The notes: generated by a model from the sequence alone, not told the origin. Counted from the stretch's first letter, positions 16,867 to 26,434 are shown. The stretch: DNA of 64,000 nt from Ohtaekwangia sp. (GCA_021155195.1 JAJNPV010000042.1:558001-622000); one strand, 5' to 3'. Translations and numbers: made by a program.

Positions 16867-18975
16867 ATGAAAAAAGTAGTCCTGTTTCTTCTTTTTATTT
16901 CTGTGTTAAGTTGTAAAGAAGAAAAGCCGAAAGGTTGGATTGATCAGGAACGATTAAATAACAGGGCTGCTGAAGATTGGCTTACGTTAGGGGGTAATGA
17001 ACAAATGCAACATTACTCGCCCCTAAATAATATCAATGCTTCGAATGTACAAGACCTTGGGTTTGCATGGGAGTATGATGCCACAACCATTATTGGCAAT
17101 GTGCCGCGGGGGTTGGAAGCCACACCAATTGTGGCCGATGGTATCATGTATACATCCGGAGCATGGGGAGCTGTGTATGCGCTCGATGCAAAAACAGGTA
17201 AGCAACGTTGGATTTATAAACCAGAAGTAGATGCATCGTATGCACGCAGAGCCTGTTGTGATGCAGTTAATCGCGGGTTGGCAGTTTGGGAGGGAAAAGT
17301 TTATGTAGGAACACTTGATGGATACCTCGTTTGTCTTGATGCGGAAACCGGTTCTGTAGTTTGGAGTCAGGATACATTTACAGACCGAACAAAAGGATAT
17401 ACAATTACGAGCCCACCTCATGTTGCTAAAAACATTGTAATGATTGGAAACTCGGGTGCCGAATATGGAGTGCGTGGGTATGTTACTGCTTATGATCTAA
17501 AAACGGGCGAACAAAAGTGGCGCTTCTGGATAGTTCCGGGTGAGCCGAAGAATGGATACGAGACTGAGGAAATGGAGATGGCTGCTAAAACCTGGGATGT
17601 AAATTCAGATTGGCAGACGGGGGGTGGTGGTACTTCGTGGGGTGAGTCCGCTTATGATGCTGAAATGAATTTACTTTATATCGGTACTGGAAATTCTACT
17701 CCCTATCCAATCTGGTATCGAAGTCCATCAGGGGGCGACAATTTATTTTTATCGTGCATCATTGCCATCAATCCCGATAACGGAAAAATGGTTTGGTATT
17801 ATCAAACTACGCCTTCTGAAATTTGGGATTACACAGCCACACAAAATATTGTGTTAGTCGATACAGAAATTGATGGGAAGGCCAGAAAGATTTTAATGAT
17901 GGCGCCAAAGAATGGATTCTTTTATGTGCTTGATCGGGCGACTGGCGAATTGATCTCGGCTGAGAAATATACGCGAGTTAATTGGGCGAGTCATGTGGAT
18001 ATGAAAACAGGTCGACCCGTTCTTACTGAACAAGGACAATGGTATAAAGACAAACCTAAACTGGTAATTCCTTATTTAGGGGGAGGGCATGTTTGGCAAC
18101 CAATGTCATACAATCCTAACACGGGATTAGTATATATTCCTGAGCGATCAGTACCTCAGGTATTTAAAGCATTTGATCCGTATAAGTATCGAGATGATGT
18201 GGACAACACAGCTATTGATTATAGTAACATGTATAAGTTCAGTAAAAATGTTCCTGAACAGGTTACAAGTGCAGAAGATACGTTGCGGACAGAAAGTTTG
18301 TTGGCATGGGATCCTGTTAAAGGAAAAGTTGCCTGGAAATTTCCGGAAGGTGGTCCCGATGGTGGAACTATGTCAACACCGGAATTAGTCTTTCAGGGAA
18401 CTCGTACTGGGTACTTTAATGCACACGATGCTAAAACGGGAAAGAAATTAAAATCAATCTTTACAGGGAACGGTATTATGGCAGGACCCACCACGTATAG
18501 CATTGATGGCGAACAGTATGTTGTGGTGATGGCTGGTTATGGCGGAGCGGAGACTTATGGCTATCTGCCCGATGGTGTTATTTTTCAATACCAAAACAAA
18601 ACGCGCATTCTGGCTTTTAAATTGGGAGGCGGAGAAACACCACTTCCGCCTAAGCAAATTAAAATTAGAACACCTGCTCCACCAGATACTAAAATTAAAG
18701 AAGAGCATATTTCAAAAGGGGCAGCGATCTACGAATCGTATTGCGAAACGTGTCACGGAGCATTTGGTGAGAAGCACTTATCTCAGCATCCTGATTTATC
18801 TAAACTAACTGAGGCCAAGCATATGGTGTTTCAGGACATTGTGCTAAAAGGAATTTTATCACAAAATGGAATGGCCAACTTTAGCAATTCGCTTACCGCG
18901 GATGATGTGGAAGCAATTCATAACTTCTTGCTTAAAAAGCAGACAGAGTTATATAAAAAGGAGCAGGAGAAATGA
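16867..18975 (+). CDS. PQQ-dependent quinohemoprotein dehydrogenase, lipoprotein with C-terminal cytochrome c domain
   Basis: The 702-residue protein begins with a lipoprotein signal (VLSCK, lipidated Cys at about residue 16). Then comes an eight-bladed propeller of the PQQ alcohol/glucose dehydrogenase type, with repeated W motifs such as ALDAKTGKQRW and CLDAETGSVVW. A vicinal cysteine pair in RRACCDAV is the special disulfide next to PQQ in alcohol dehydrogenases. The last 90 residues form a cytochrome c domain with the heme site CETCH and a plausible Met ligand in NGMANF. It should oxidise a periplasmic alcohol, aldose or similar substrate and pass electrons through its own heme. No PQQ synthesis genes are in the window. 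Substrate unknown. Confidence 0.92.
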   Translation: MKKVVLFLLFISVLSCKEEKPKGWIDQERLNNRAAEDWLTLGGNEQMQHYSPLNNINASNVQDLGFAWEYDATTIIGNVPRGLEATPIVADGIMYTSGAWGAVYALDAKTGKQRWIYKPEVDASYARRACCDAVNRGLAVWEGKVYVGTLDGYLVCLDAETGSVVWSQDTFTDRTKGYTITSPPHVAKNIVMIGNSGAEYGVRGYVTAYDLKTGEQKWRFWIVPGEPKNGYETEEMEMAAKTWDVNSDWQTGGGGTSWGESAYDAEMNLLYIGTGNSTPYPIWYRSPSGGDNLFLSCIIAINPDNGKMVWYYQTTPSEIWDYTATQNIVLVDTEIDGKARKILMMAPKNGFFYVLDRATGELISAEKYTRVNWASHVDMKTGRPVLTEQGQWYKDKPKLVIPYLGGGHVWQPMSYNPNTGLVYIPERSVPQVFKAFDPYKYRDDVDNTAIDYSNMYKFSKNVPEQVTSAEDTLRTESLLAWDPVKGKVAWKFPEGGPDGGTMSTPELVFQGTRTGYFNAHDAKTGKKLKSIFTGNGIMAGPTTYSIDGEQYVVVMAGYGGAETYGYLPDGVIFQYQNKTRILAFKLGGGETPLPPKQIKIRTPAPPDTKIKEEHISKGAAIYESYCETCHGAFGEKHLSQHPDLSKLTEAKHMVFQDIVLKGILSQNGMANFSNSLTADDVEAIHNFLLKKQTELYKKEQEK

Positions 18976-18988
18976 TAGAAAAATATTT

Positions 18989-19120
18989 CCCGCAGATCGC
19001 GCGGATTTCGTAGAATAAAGTGCAGACTATGCAGGGTGAAGATCTTGATAAGGATATTTTTTTAATTGATGGTTGGAAAATAGGTGAGGTCAATCAGCGA
19101 AAATCAGCGTAATCTGCGGG
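18989..19120 (+). repeat. Inverted-repeat-bounded intergenic element (REP-like)
   Basis: CCCGCAGAT at 18989-18997 is the exact reverse complement of ATCTGCGGG at 19112-19120. The inner flanks keep related words (GCGGATTT on the left; AATCAGCG followed by AAAATCAGCG on the right). Such CGCAGATT/AATCTGCG words are common dispersed intergenic repeats in Bacteroidota, from memory. The element fills the gap between the dehydrogenase and the DUF4258 gene. Confidence 0.5.
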
Positions 19121-19127
19121 AGAATTT

Positions 19128-19580
19128 ATGAAAAAACTGATTCCATATCTTCTGCTGGCAGCGCTGTTTGTTATTGCTTTGGGCGTGAGGCAATGCAGAG
19201 ATAGTGGAGAGTTAGAAAATGATAACCCTTCAGTCACTAACTCAAGTCCAAAATCAAAGAAGTCAACAGGTGACAATCGAAGCAACCTTGATGTTTTTCG
19301 TGACCCTGAGTCAGAATATTTTTTTACCAAGCATGCCCGTTGCCGGATGGAATGCAGAAAGATCACGCAAAAGGAAGTAAAGGAGATAGTTCGCCAGGCC
19401 GATGTTAATTACAACAAGAGCGAATTGGATGCTGCTCAAGGTCCAAAATATGCGGTTGAGGGCTACACCTCAAAAGATCGGCAACATATTCGTGTGATCG
19501 TTGCGCCAAAGCAGCGACATCTATCAATTGTTACAGTAATTGATCTTGATAAGGATTGGGAATGCCCTAGTTGCAAATGA
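19128..19580 (+). CDS. DUF4258 domain protein with N-terminal membrane anchor
   Basis: The 150-residue protein opens with a hydrophobic segment (about residues 5-21) that is either a membrane anchor or a signal sequence. A low-complexity Ser/Asn/Lys linker follows, then a DUF4258 domain (about 65-145) recognised by FTKHARCRMECRKIT and QHIRVIVAP. The domain ends in a CPSC pair, and the extra cysteines (RCRMEC) could bind metal. DUF4258 proteins are small and often occur near toxin or restriction loci, but their biochemistry is unsettled. Here the domain is apparently exported or membrane-tethered, which is less usual. The gene stands alone beside an inverted-repeat element. Confidence 0.75.
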   Translation: MKKLIPYLLLAALFVIALGVRQCRDSGELENDNPSVTNSSPKSKKSTGDNRSNLDVFRDPESEYFFTKHARCRMECRKITQKEVKEIVRQADVNYNKSELDAAQGPKYAVEGYTSKDRQHIRVIVAPKQRHLSIVTVIDLDKDWECPSCK

Positions 19581-19586
19581 GCTTGT

Positions 19587-19630
19587 TGCTGGATCCTTGA
19601 CACTCAATTCTGGCTACTGGTTATTCAGGA
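19587..19630. repeat. Degenerate CTGGATnCTnGA-type intergenic repeat, copy 1
   Basis: The words GCTGGATCCTTGACACTC and TTCTGGCTACTGG resemble the better preserved copies at 30571-30650 and 48110-48173. It sits between convergent genes and slightly overlaps the end of the glycosidase gene. Relationship is by eye only. Confidence 0.3.
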
Positions 19631-22007
19631 TTAAGTTTAACTCAACTACGTTGCTGGTTGAAGTAAATTTCAATCGGTTATCAACTTCAATTGAATCTCC
19701 TTCACCCATAATAATCTTGTAATCTGGTTTCGTTCCTTTTGGTAAAACAAGGTCGAGAGTCCACTCAGGATTTTGCTGAGTCACTTTTAAAGAGATTTGA
19801 TTGCCTGATTTTTTATAAAAAATTGAAACTTCATTATCAGCAATCGCTACATTTTCAATCGAAGCTTCATTCCATTCTGTTGGCATTTGTAGTTTGATCA
19901 ATACTTTTTTCTGGGCGGCTTGTGGAGTGATTCCAAAAAACTGTTGTACTATCGGTACGGCAAAACTATAGATGTTCCATGCCTGGGTCGTCATTCCATA
20001 GTCGGGTGAAACTTCATACATGCTTCCCGGCAAGGCATAACTAAATGTACGCGCCATTTTCTTTAAATAATTCAGCGCCTTATCGGGATGACCGTAATTA
20101 TTTTCAGCAACCACCTGCACTCCAGTTGGTAGCGTCATCACCGCCCCGGTATAGGAAAAGACTTTGCTTCCTTTAAACGAGCCATCATCCGAACCAGCCG
20201 ATTCATCCCGATCAATACCTGTGACAAAAACACCAAAAGGATTTACAAATTTTTCAGCTGTTGTTAATGCCCGTGCTGCTTTTTCGCCATCGGCTATATT
20301 CATTTCCATGGGCGTGTTTACTACCCAGTTATGATATAGAACAAAAGGCCTTGGTTTGGCAGAGGGATTTTTTAGTATGGATGATTTTGTTTGTTTCAAT
20401 TCGGCCACAGCCCAAGGCTTGTTCAGCGTGTCGGCACGAATGATGGCATCGTCAATCAATTTTAATGCTTGCTTATCGGTTCCAATAAAGTCGGCATACG
20501 AGTTAAATTCATCCGACCAGAATTCCTGATTAATTTTTACTTTAAGATTATCGGCAATTTCCTTATAAGAATTAGCCAGCGTTGTATCTCCTAATTCTGA
20601 AGCAATTTTGGAGACATCATCAAAAGCGCGCTGTGTGTAAGCGGCTACATCAATCATTTCACTATTGAGTCCATGAATTTCCATCATCCCAAATCCATCG
20701 GGAAATAAATTTTTATTCGCATCATTTTCAGTCATCAGCCAACTCAATCCTTTCTTTATGCTAGGAAAATATTTTTCTAAAAATTTACGATCTCCATTCC
20801 ATTGATAAACTTCCCAGATCAACGATGCAAACTGTGGTGTTTCATTGATGTTACCTTTATTAAACACAGCTCCGTTGGTAGACATCTCATGAATGATTCT
20901 TCCATTTCCATTAACCACGTTCGACATACTGTCGAGGAGATGAATTGTTTTATAAACAACATCTTTCTGGCCAATAGCCATATACCCTTTTAAGGCGTAT
21001 TCACTATCCACCCCAAACCACCAGGGGTAATCTGGCATGCCAGCCGTTATTCCGGTTCCTATTTCTGGAACCGTTCTTACCAGCCAATCACAATTATACT
21101 TTAGCCATTCAAATGCTTCTTGCAAGTGTTTATCAGGAATAGTCAACTTTGATTGGTTAGCGAGTTTTTCGTAGCGCAATTTCTTTTCATTGAAATCAGA
21201 AATCAGATTGCTTTGAATGCTTTGGTAGGTGGCTAGTGCAGCTTCATCTGAAGCATAAGAACCGGCAATTGTAAAACTGATAACTTTTGTTCCCTTAGCG
21301 GGAATTGAAATTGGGTAACTTAATGAAGCAGAGGTTCCCTTGCCAGAATAAGGGGTTGTTGATTCCTGATGATCGATTGGAGTTTGATCTGCTCCAAACA
21401 ATGTATACCATGTGTTTATACTATCTTTTACCTTCCATAAGTCTGATTCCGGATTATAGATTGCTTTATCTTTTCCATCGATCATAATGGTTTGCTCTCC
21501 CAACCAGGTTGGTCTTAAGTCGGAGTGACCAGTAAACTTTAGGTTGAAATCTTGCTGAGTAGCAGACGAGTTAGTTAATAGGTATTGAACAACAATTCCT
21601 TCTTTATGATCGGGTACAAATTGCCAGCGTTCTATTTGGAGGTTTTGATCTTTTAAAGAATAAAGATGTTTGTTGGCGAAGGGATAATTAACGAAAGTAT
21701 CGGCATTATTAAGTTTTACTGTGTTATCATCCCAAATTAATTCAACATCAAAGCCATCCATCAATTTAATAGGATGATCCCAAATACCACCCATCTCACC
21801 TTTAATGTGCCAGCCAAGTTCAGGAAACGTTCCATCCTGATGACCCACCATGTAAACACGATCACCAGCTGTTAAGAAAGGGGAGTTTAGATAATTACTT
21901 TTACCGGTGATTGAAGGAAAACCAACAATCTGACTTTTTAAGTTTTTCTTTTCAGGTTGACTGCATGTGATGAAGAGAATTGCAAAGAGAAGCGGTAGTC
22001 GATTCAT
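19614..22007 (-). CDS. Six-hairpin (alpha/alpha)6 glycoside hydrolase, lipoprotein
   Basis: The 797-residue protein has a lipoprotein signal ending FITC (Cys about residue 15). The N-terminal half (about 25-290) is beta-rich and resembles the super-sandwich domains found before catalytic six-hairpin barrels. The catalytic part (about 300-690) shows hallmarks of the debranching/trehalase/rhamnosidase-like clan: GMPDYPWWFGVDSEYAL, the ETPQFASLIWEVYQW repeat and DDGSFKGSKVF. A C-terminal beta domain closes the protein. The exact GH family and linkage cannot be assigned by eye. It is the last gene of a four-gene minus-strand operon, three bases after the GH29 fucosidase, suggesting joint use on a fucose-containing glycan at the cell surface. 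Confidence 0.82.
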   Translation of the reverse strand: MNRLPLLFAILFITCSQPEKKNLKSQIVGFPSITGKSNYLNSPFLTAGDRVYMVGHQDGTFPELGWHIKGEMGGIWDHPIKLMDGFDVELIWDDNTVKLNNADTFVNYPFANKHLYSLKDQNLQIERWQFVPDHKEGIVVQYLLTNSSATQQDFNLKFTGHSDLRPTWLGEQTIMIDGKDKAIYNPESDLWKVKDSINTWYTLFGADQTPIDHQESTTPYSGKGTSASLSYPISIPAKGTKVISFTIAGSYASDEAALATYQSIQSNLISDFNEKKLRYEKLANQSKLTIPDKHLQEAFEWLKYNCDWLVRTVPEIGTGITAGMPDYPWWFGVDSEYALKGYMAIGQKDVVYKTIHLLDSMSNVVNGNGRIIHEMSTNGAVFNKGNINETPQFASLIWEVYQWNGDRKFLEKYFPSIKKGLSWLMTENDANKNLFPDGFGMMEIHGLNSEMIDVAAYTQRAFDDVSKIASELGDTTLANSYKEIADNLKVKINQEFWSDEFNSYADFIGTDKQALKLIDDAIIRADTLNKPWAVAELKQTKSSILKNPSAKPRPFVLYHNWVVNTPMEMNIADGEKAARALTTAEKFVNPFGVFVTGIDRDESAGSDDGSFKGSKVFSYTGAVMTLPTGVQVVAENNYGHPDKALNYLKKMARTFSYALPGSMYEVSPDYGMTTQAWNIYSFAVPIVQQFFGITPQAAQKKVLIKLQMPTEWNEASIENVAIADNEVSIFYKKSGNQISLKVTQQNPEWTLDLVLPKGTKPDYKIIMGEGDSIEVDNRLKFTSTSNVVELNLILNNQ

Positions 22008-22010
22008 TGT

Positions 22011-23450
22011 TTAATATATTGCTATGTTTGAAATCACCGGACATGCTTTTGAATCAGTAATACTGATTCTTACTTTGTCTGTTTCAATCGGGTCAAGTTT
22101 AATAATTCGTTTATAACCAACGGTAGTTGCCGCTGAAACCTTTTTCCATTCATTGTTATTATTAATCTCAATACTAAAGGATTTTACGCGCTGCCCAAGC
22201 CGGATATCTTCCTGAAGTAGGATGTACTTTATAGTTTTGGTTTCACTGAGATCAATTTCTATACTTCCTGTCAGGATTTCATCATCCGTACTCCAATAGG
22301 TATTAAGATTGCCATCAGTAACATTTGATGGTGAATATTGTTTATTGTTTCCGCGATATGAACTTGCAGTGACATTTTTATTCAGCGCCAGATCAGTTTT
22401 AAATTCCGTGTCTAACAATTCACGAAAACCTTGTAAAGAGGCAACATCATTTTCATGAACAAGTCCACGCCTGTCTGGGGGAACATTGAGTAGAAGAGTC
22501 GAACCTCTTCCCACGGAAGTGAGATAAATATTGAAAAGTTGTTCAGGTGTTTTCACCAGGCTATCTTCCTCAGCATGATAGAACCATCCTTTGCGAATGG
22601 AAACATCAACTTCTGCGGGTATCCAATGGGTTCCATTTTCGGAACCTTCATTTAGTAGTTTTTCGATCCCGGTTTTACCGGCATACAAAGTATCAGGTGT
22701 AATCGTGCTCCAGTTTGTTTCTCCTGCAATACCACGTTCATTGCCCACCCAGCGAACACCCGGACCGGCATCGCTAAAAAATAAAACATCGGGCTCCATA
22801 TCGCGTACTACTTGTAACGTAGTTGGCCATTCGTAATACGTAGATCCTTTAATACTGCGCTTCTCGCGCTTGCCGCCATAATACCCGTCTCCGCCATTGG
22901 CGCCATCAAACCACATTTCAAACACGGGTCCATACGCTGTAAATAATTCGGTTAGCTGATTGCGATAATATTCCAGATAAGCAGGAGTTCCGTAGTCGGC
23001 ATGGTTGCGATCCCATGGAGATAGGTACACTCCAAATTTCAATTCATATTTTTTGCAGGCGCGCATCACATCGCGTACAACATTACCTTCTCCATTTTTC
23101 CACGGACTATTTTTTACTGAATGCTCCGTGTATTTGCTGGGCCACAAACAAAAGCCATCATGATGTTTGCAGGTGAGGATAACTCCTTTGAATCCGGTTT
23201 CTTTAAATCTGCGCACCCACTGATCGGCATCATATTCAGTAGGATTGAAAATAGCAGGACTCTCATCTCCATAGCCCCATTCTTTTCCTGTAAACGTATT
23301 GGTTGTAAAATGAACAAAGGCGTTCATTTCCATTTCGTGCCAGGCTAATTGACTTTCGCTGGGCAGAGGCAGGATCGGTGCAGGAGGCGGTACTTCGCGA
23401 GTTGAACATGCTACGATGAAAAAAATTAAGAGGACGGAGAAATTCTTCAT
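22011..23450 (-). CDS. GH29 alpha-L-fucosidase with C-terminal discoidin-like domain, lipoprotein
   Basis: The 479-residue protein has a lipoprotein signal (IVACS, Cys about residue 15) and a proline-rich linker. The catalytic barrel spans about residues 35-350: CKHHDGFCLW is the substrate-binding His segment, and EMWFDGANGG contains the expected nucleophile Asp. The C-terminal 130 residues form an F5/8 type C (discoidin, CBM32-like) sandwich (NVTASSYRGNN, VTDGNLNTYWSTDD). It should release alpha-linked fucose from glycans outside the cell. It lies seven bases downstream of the YyaL-like gene and three bases upstream of the six-hairpin glycosidase gene. Confidence 0.94.
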   Translation of the reverse strand: MKNFSVLLIFFIVACSTREVPPPAPILPLPSESQLAWHEMEMNAFVHFTTNTFTGKEWGYGDESPAIFNPTEYDADQWVRRFKETGFKGVILTCKHHDGFCLWPSKYTEHSVKNSPWKNGEGNVVRDVMRACKKYELKFGVYLSPWDRNHADYGTPAYLEYYRNQLTELFTAYGPVFEMWFDGANGGDGYYGGKREKRSIKGSTYYEWPTTLQVVRDMEPDVLFFSDAGPGVRWVGNERGIAGETNWSTITPDTLYAGKTGIEKLLNEGSENGTHWIPAEVDVSIRKGWFYHAEEDSLVKTPEQLFNIYLTSVGRGSTLLLNVPPDRRGLVHENDVASLQGFRELLDTEFKTDLALNKNVTASSYRGNNKQYSPSNVTDGNLNTYWSTDDEILTGSIEIDLSETKTIKYILLQEDIRLGQRVKSFSIEINNNNEWKKVSAATTVGYKRIIKLDPIETDKVRISITDSKACPVISNIAIY

Positions 23451-23457
23451 GAAGAAA

Positions 23458-25458
23458 TTAATTTTTAAAGTTCAAGGTATCCAATTGTTCGATGGCGTCT
23501 GCAACTGTGGATACGGGGAGCTGACACGTCTTATTTCGGCAAACATAAATGAGTGTTTGATTATTCTTAGGTTCACGGCCTTGTAGAAGAGGCAACTCAC
23601 TTTTTCCAGTACTTCCTACCATTACTGAAAATGGAAAGTAGTGTGTGTGTAATTCTTCTCTCAACTCATGAGCCTTATTCCCTGAAATAACAATCTCAGC
23701 AGGTGTGCTGACCATTTCAGAAAGCAACACCGCCCAATGACACATATAACCCGGCTCTGAAGTAACGAGGTGAGAAAGCTTAGAAACCATTTCTGTTGCC
23801 TGATGCTTCAAATCTTCGCGATCTAAGATAATTCCAAGCGTAAATAAATTACGCGCCATTACTGAATTTGAACTGGGGATTACATTGTCGAAAATTTCTT
23901 TCTTGCGGGCAATCAGTGATTCGGCTGTGTTGGAGGCGAAATGGAAATAACCTTCTTTAGCATCATAGAAATGTTCCTGTACATAATCGCACCAGTGTGT
24001 TGCTTTGTTAAGCCATTCTTCATTAAAGGTTATTTGATAAAGACTTGTATAAGCCTGAATAAGGAACGCGTAATCTTCTAGGAACCCTTCAGTTTCGGAA
24101 TGCTTGTTTTTAAATACCCTAAAAACTTTTCCGTCAGCTATAAGATTTATCTCAATAAATAAAATTGCCTGGTGGGCGAGTGTTAAAAACTTCTCGTGTT
24201 GAAAAGCTTTGTAAGCATCAATCAGTCCTTGAATGGTCATCGCATTCCACCCGGTAAGAATCTTATCATCTAAACCCGGGCGAATTCTTTTAGCTCGTTC
24301 AGAAAGTAATTTCTTTTTTTGCTCAATGATCTCTAAAGGTTCGACTGATTCTTGTGTGTCGGGACTTTTACGCAAGATATTTCGCCCATGCTCCCAATTT
24401 CCTTCTTCTGTTGATTGATAATATGTAAGAAAAGCCTGGGTCGATTCGTCTAGTATCTCTTTGATTTCATCTGCAGTCCAGGTGTAGAATTTTCCTTCGA
24501 CACCTTCGCTATCGGCATCCAATGCAGAATAAAATCCTCCTTCGGGATGTTTCATTTCATTTGTCAGCCACTCTACCGTTTGATAAACAACATCTCTAAA
24601 CAAAGGGTCTTTTGTGATTGTATAAACTTCTGAATAAAGTGAAAGTAGTTGGCCATTGTCGTACAACATTTTCTCGAAGTGTGGCGCAAACCATTCTGCA
24701 TCTACGGAGTATCTTGAGAAACCACCCGCCAGTTGATCATAGATTCCGCCATACGCCATTTGTTTTAATGTATGAATTACCATCTTCAATGATGTTTCAT
24801 TCTTTGTGCCCGCATGATAGCGCAATAGAAACAACCAAATAGAAGGCATTACAAACTTGGGTGCCTTTTCAATTCCGCCCCATGTTTTATCAAACCTTGA
24901 TTCTAAAATTCTGAACGCACCGTCCAGACTTTCTTTATTCAAAGATGTTTTGTTGTCTTTGGCGAAACGCTGAAGGTCGCTTGTTTGAAGATGTTCCCGT
25001 AAGGAAGTTGCTGACTGATTAATCTCGGTTCGCTTTTCGCGGAATGCCTGATCGATTTGTAACAAAAGTTGCGACCAGTTTTTTGGTGGAAAGTACGTGC
25101 CTCCAAAAAATGGTTTTTGATCTGGAGTTAAAAAAACATTCAACGGCCAACCGCCATTTTGCTGCATAGCTTGAACGGCCTCCATATACACCTGATCAAT
25201 GTCGGGTCGTTCTTCACGATCTACTTTTATGCACACAAAATGATCGTTCATGATTTTTGCGATTGCATCATTCTCAAAAGATTCCCGCTCCATCACATGA
25301 CACCAATGGCACGAGGAATAACCAATGCTTACAAGAATAGGTTTGTCTTCAGCGACAGCTTTAGCTAACGCTTCAGGACCCCATTCAAACCAATCAACCG
25401 GATTGTGGGCATGTTGCAATAAGTAGGGTGAAGTTGATTGACTAAGACGGTTAGGCAT
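23458..25458 (-). CDS. DUF255 thioredoxin-like / six-hairpin protein (YyaL, SPATA20-like)
   Basis: The 666-residue protein has the DUF255 N-terminal thioredoxin-like domain (about 1-170), with NPVDWFEWG and the redox-like CHWCH motif near residues 50-54. A long (alpha/alpha)6-type region with FAPHFEKMLYDNGQLL follows, the layout of bacterial YyaL and animal SPATA20. The reaction is unknown. The start overlaps the end of the GSCFA gene by eight bases, so the two are translationally coupled. YyaL-type proteins are widespread and are not glycosidases as far as known, despite the barrel fold shared with the downstream enzyme. Confidence 0.93.
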   Translation of the reverse strand: MPNRLSQSTSPYLLQHAHNPVDWFEWGPEALAKAVAEDKPILVSIGYSSCHWCHVMERESFENDAIAKIMNDHFVCIKVDREERPDIDQVYMEAVQAMQQNGGWPLNVFLTPDQKPFFGGTYFPPKNWSQLLLQIDQAFREKRTEINQSATSLREHLQTSDLQRFAKDNKTSLNKESLDGAFRILESRFDKTWGGIEKAPKFVMPSIWLFLLRYHAGTKNETSLKMVIHTLKQMAYGGIYDQLAGGFSRYSVDAEWFAPHFEKMLYDNGQLLSLYSEVYTITKDPLFRDVVYQTVEWLTNEMKHPEGGFYSALDADSEGVEGKFYTWTADEIKEILDESTQAFLTYYQSTEEGNWEHGRNILRKSPDTQESVEPLEIIEQKKKLLSERAKRIRPGLDDKILTGWNAMTIQGLIDAYKAFQHEKFLTLAHQAILFIEINLIADGKVFRVFKNKHSETEGFLEDYAFLIQAYTSLYQITFNEEWLNKATHWCDYVQEHFYDAKEGYFHFASNTAESLIARKKEIFDNVIPSSNSVMARNLFTLGIILDREDLKHQATEMVSKLSHLVTSEPGYMCHWAVLLSEMVSTPAEIVISGNKAHELREELHTHYFPFSVMVGSTGKSELPLLQGREPKNNQTLIYVCRNKTCQLPVSTVADAIEQLDTLNFKN

Positions 25459-26434
25459 TCGAATGTATTTGTGATTGAACTAATTTTATTTCTTCTTCGA
25501 CTGAGACTTCTTTTATTGAATTCAGTTTGTAAAGTAAATCTTTTAAGAAATTTTGATGAGCTGTGGAATGAGGATGATAGGGTTTGTGTGCTAATGCTTG
25601 TTTAATGGCCGACCATTTTCCGATAAAGGTTTTTACTTCCGAAGTAAAATACTGATCACTAAACTTTTGACTGATGTACTCAACAGCTTCTTGAGAAGGA
25701 TGGATCATATCCCGATCGTAAAATCGATAATCACGCAAGTCATCCATCATAATTTCGAAGGATGGAAAATATTCTACCTCCTTATATTGATTAGCTAATT
25801 GATGGCATGCCAATCGCAAACATGCTTTGCTTACACTGTTCATCTGAAGCGTATCCTTTATATGCCGCACCGGACTCACGGTAAGGATAAAGCGAATATT
25901 CTTATTTGCATTTTTTATGATCGACTGAAGAGTATTAAACGATTGAGAAATTTCCTCAACACTCAAAAGTTGTTTGTCAAATTCCCCTGAAGGAACTTTA
26001 TGACAATTTGCAACCAATTTGTTGTGAACTTTATGTTTATACACCCATGCCGTTCCATAGGTAATTACAATTACCTTAGTTTGAGATAGATATTCTTTAA
26101 TTAAAGTTTGCTGGTTTCGAATGGAATCAATGAGATCTTTCTTATCAGATGATGACCATTGTGAATGATAATCAAAATGATGCCAGATACCTTGTTGTTC
26201 AGTGAGTAGGCGATTATCTACTTCACTATTGATTGAATCCGTTAAATTTTTATGAATTGAAATCGGGTTGTAATTGGTGCCAAATGGATTTACAAGAGCC
26301 TTGAACTTACTGTTCAGCAGCCACTTGCCTAGCTGATCAGCAAAACAAGAGCCTGTTGTCAGCATTGCTTCATTTAATGCAATCGGATTGCCTTGTTTGC
26401 ATGTAATTTCAGTTCGGAAAGAATTGCCGTTCAT
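25451..26434 (-). CDS. GSCFA family protein
   Basis: The 327-residue protein carries the family-naming motif in TTGSCFADQLG (about residues 26-36). It also has VITYGTAWVY, LTVSPVRH and the DMIHPSQEAVEYI block, consistent with an SGNH-hydrolase-like fold with a C-terminal Asp/His. GSCFA proteins occur in Bacteroidota and proteobacteria; the substrate is unknown but acyl or acetyl transfer or hydrolysis is likely by fold. It is the first gene of the minus-strand operon leading to the fucosidase, and it could act on acetylated sugars handled by those enzymes. That link is inference. Confidence 0.9.
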   Translation of the reverse strand: MNGNSFRTEITCKQGNPIALNEAMLTTGSCFADQLGKWLLNSKFKALVNPFGTNYNPISIHKNLTDSINSEVDNRLLTEQQGIWHHFDYHSQWSSSDKKDLIDSIRNQQTLIKEYLSQTKVIVITYGTAWVYKHKVHNKLVANCHKVPSGEFDKQLLSVEEISQSFNTLQSIIKNANKNIRFILTVSPVRHIKDTLQMNSVSKACLRLACHQLANQYKEVEYFPSFEIMMDDLRDYRFYDRDMIHPSQEAVEYISQKFSDQYFTSEVKTFIGKWSAIKQALAHKPYHPHSTAHQNFLKDLLYKLNSIKEVSVEEEIKLVQSQIHSNA

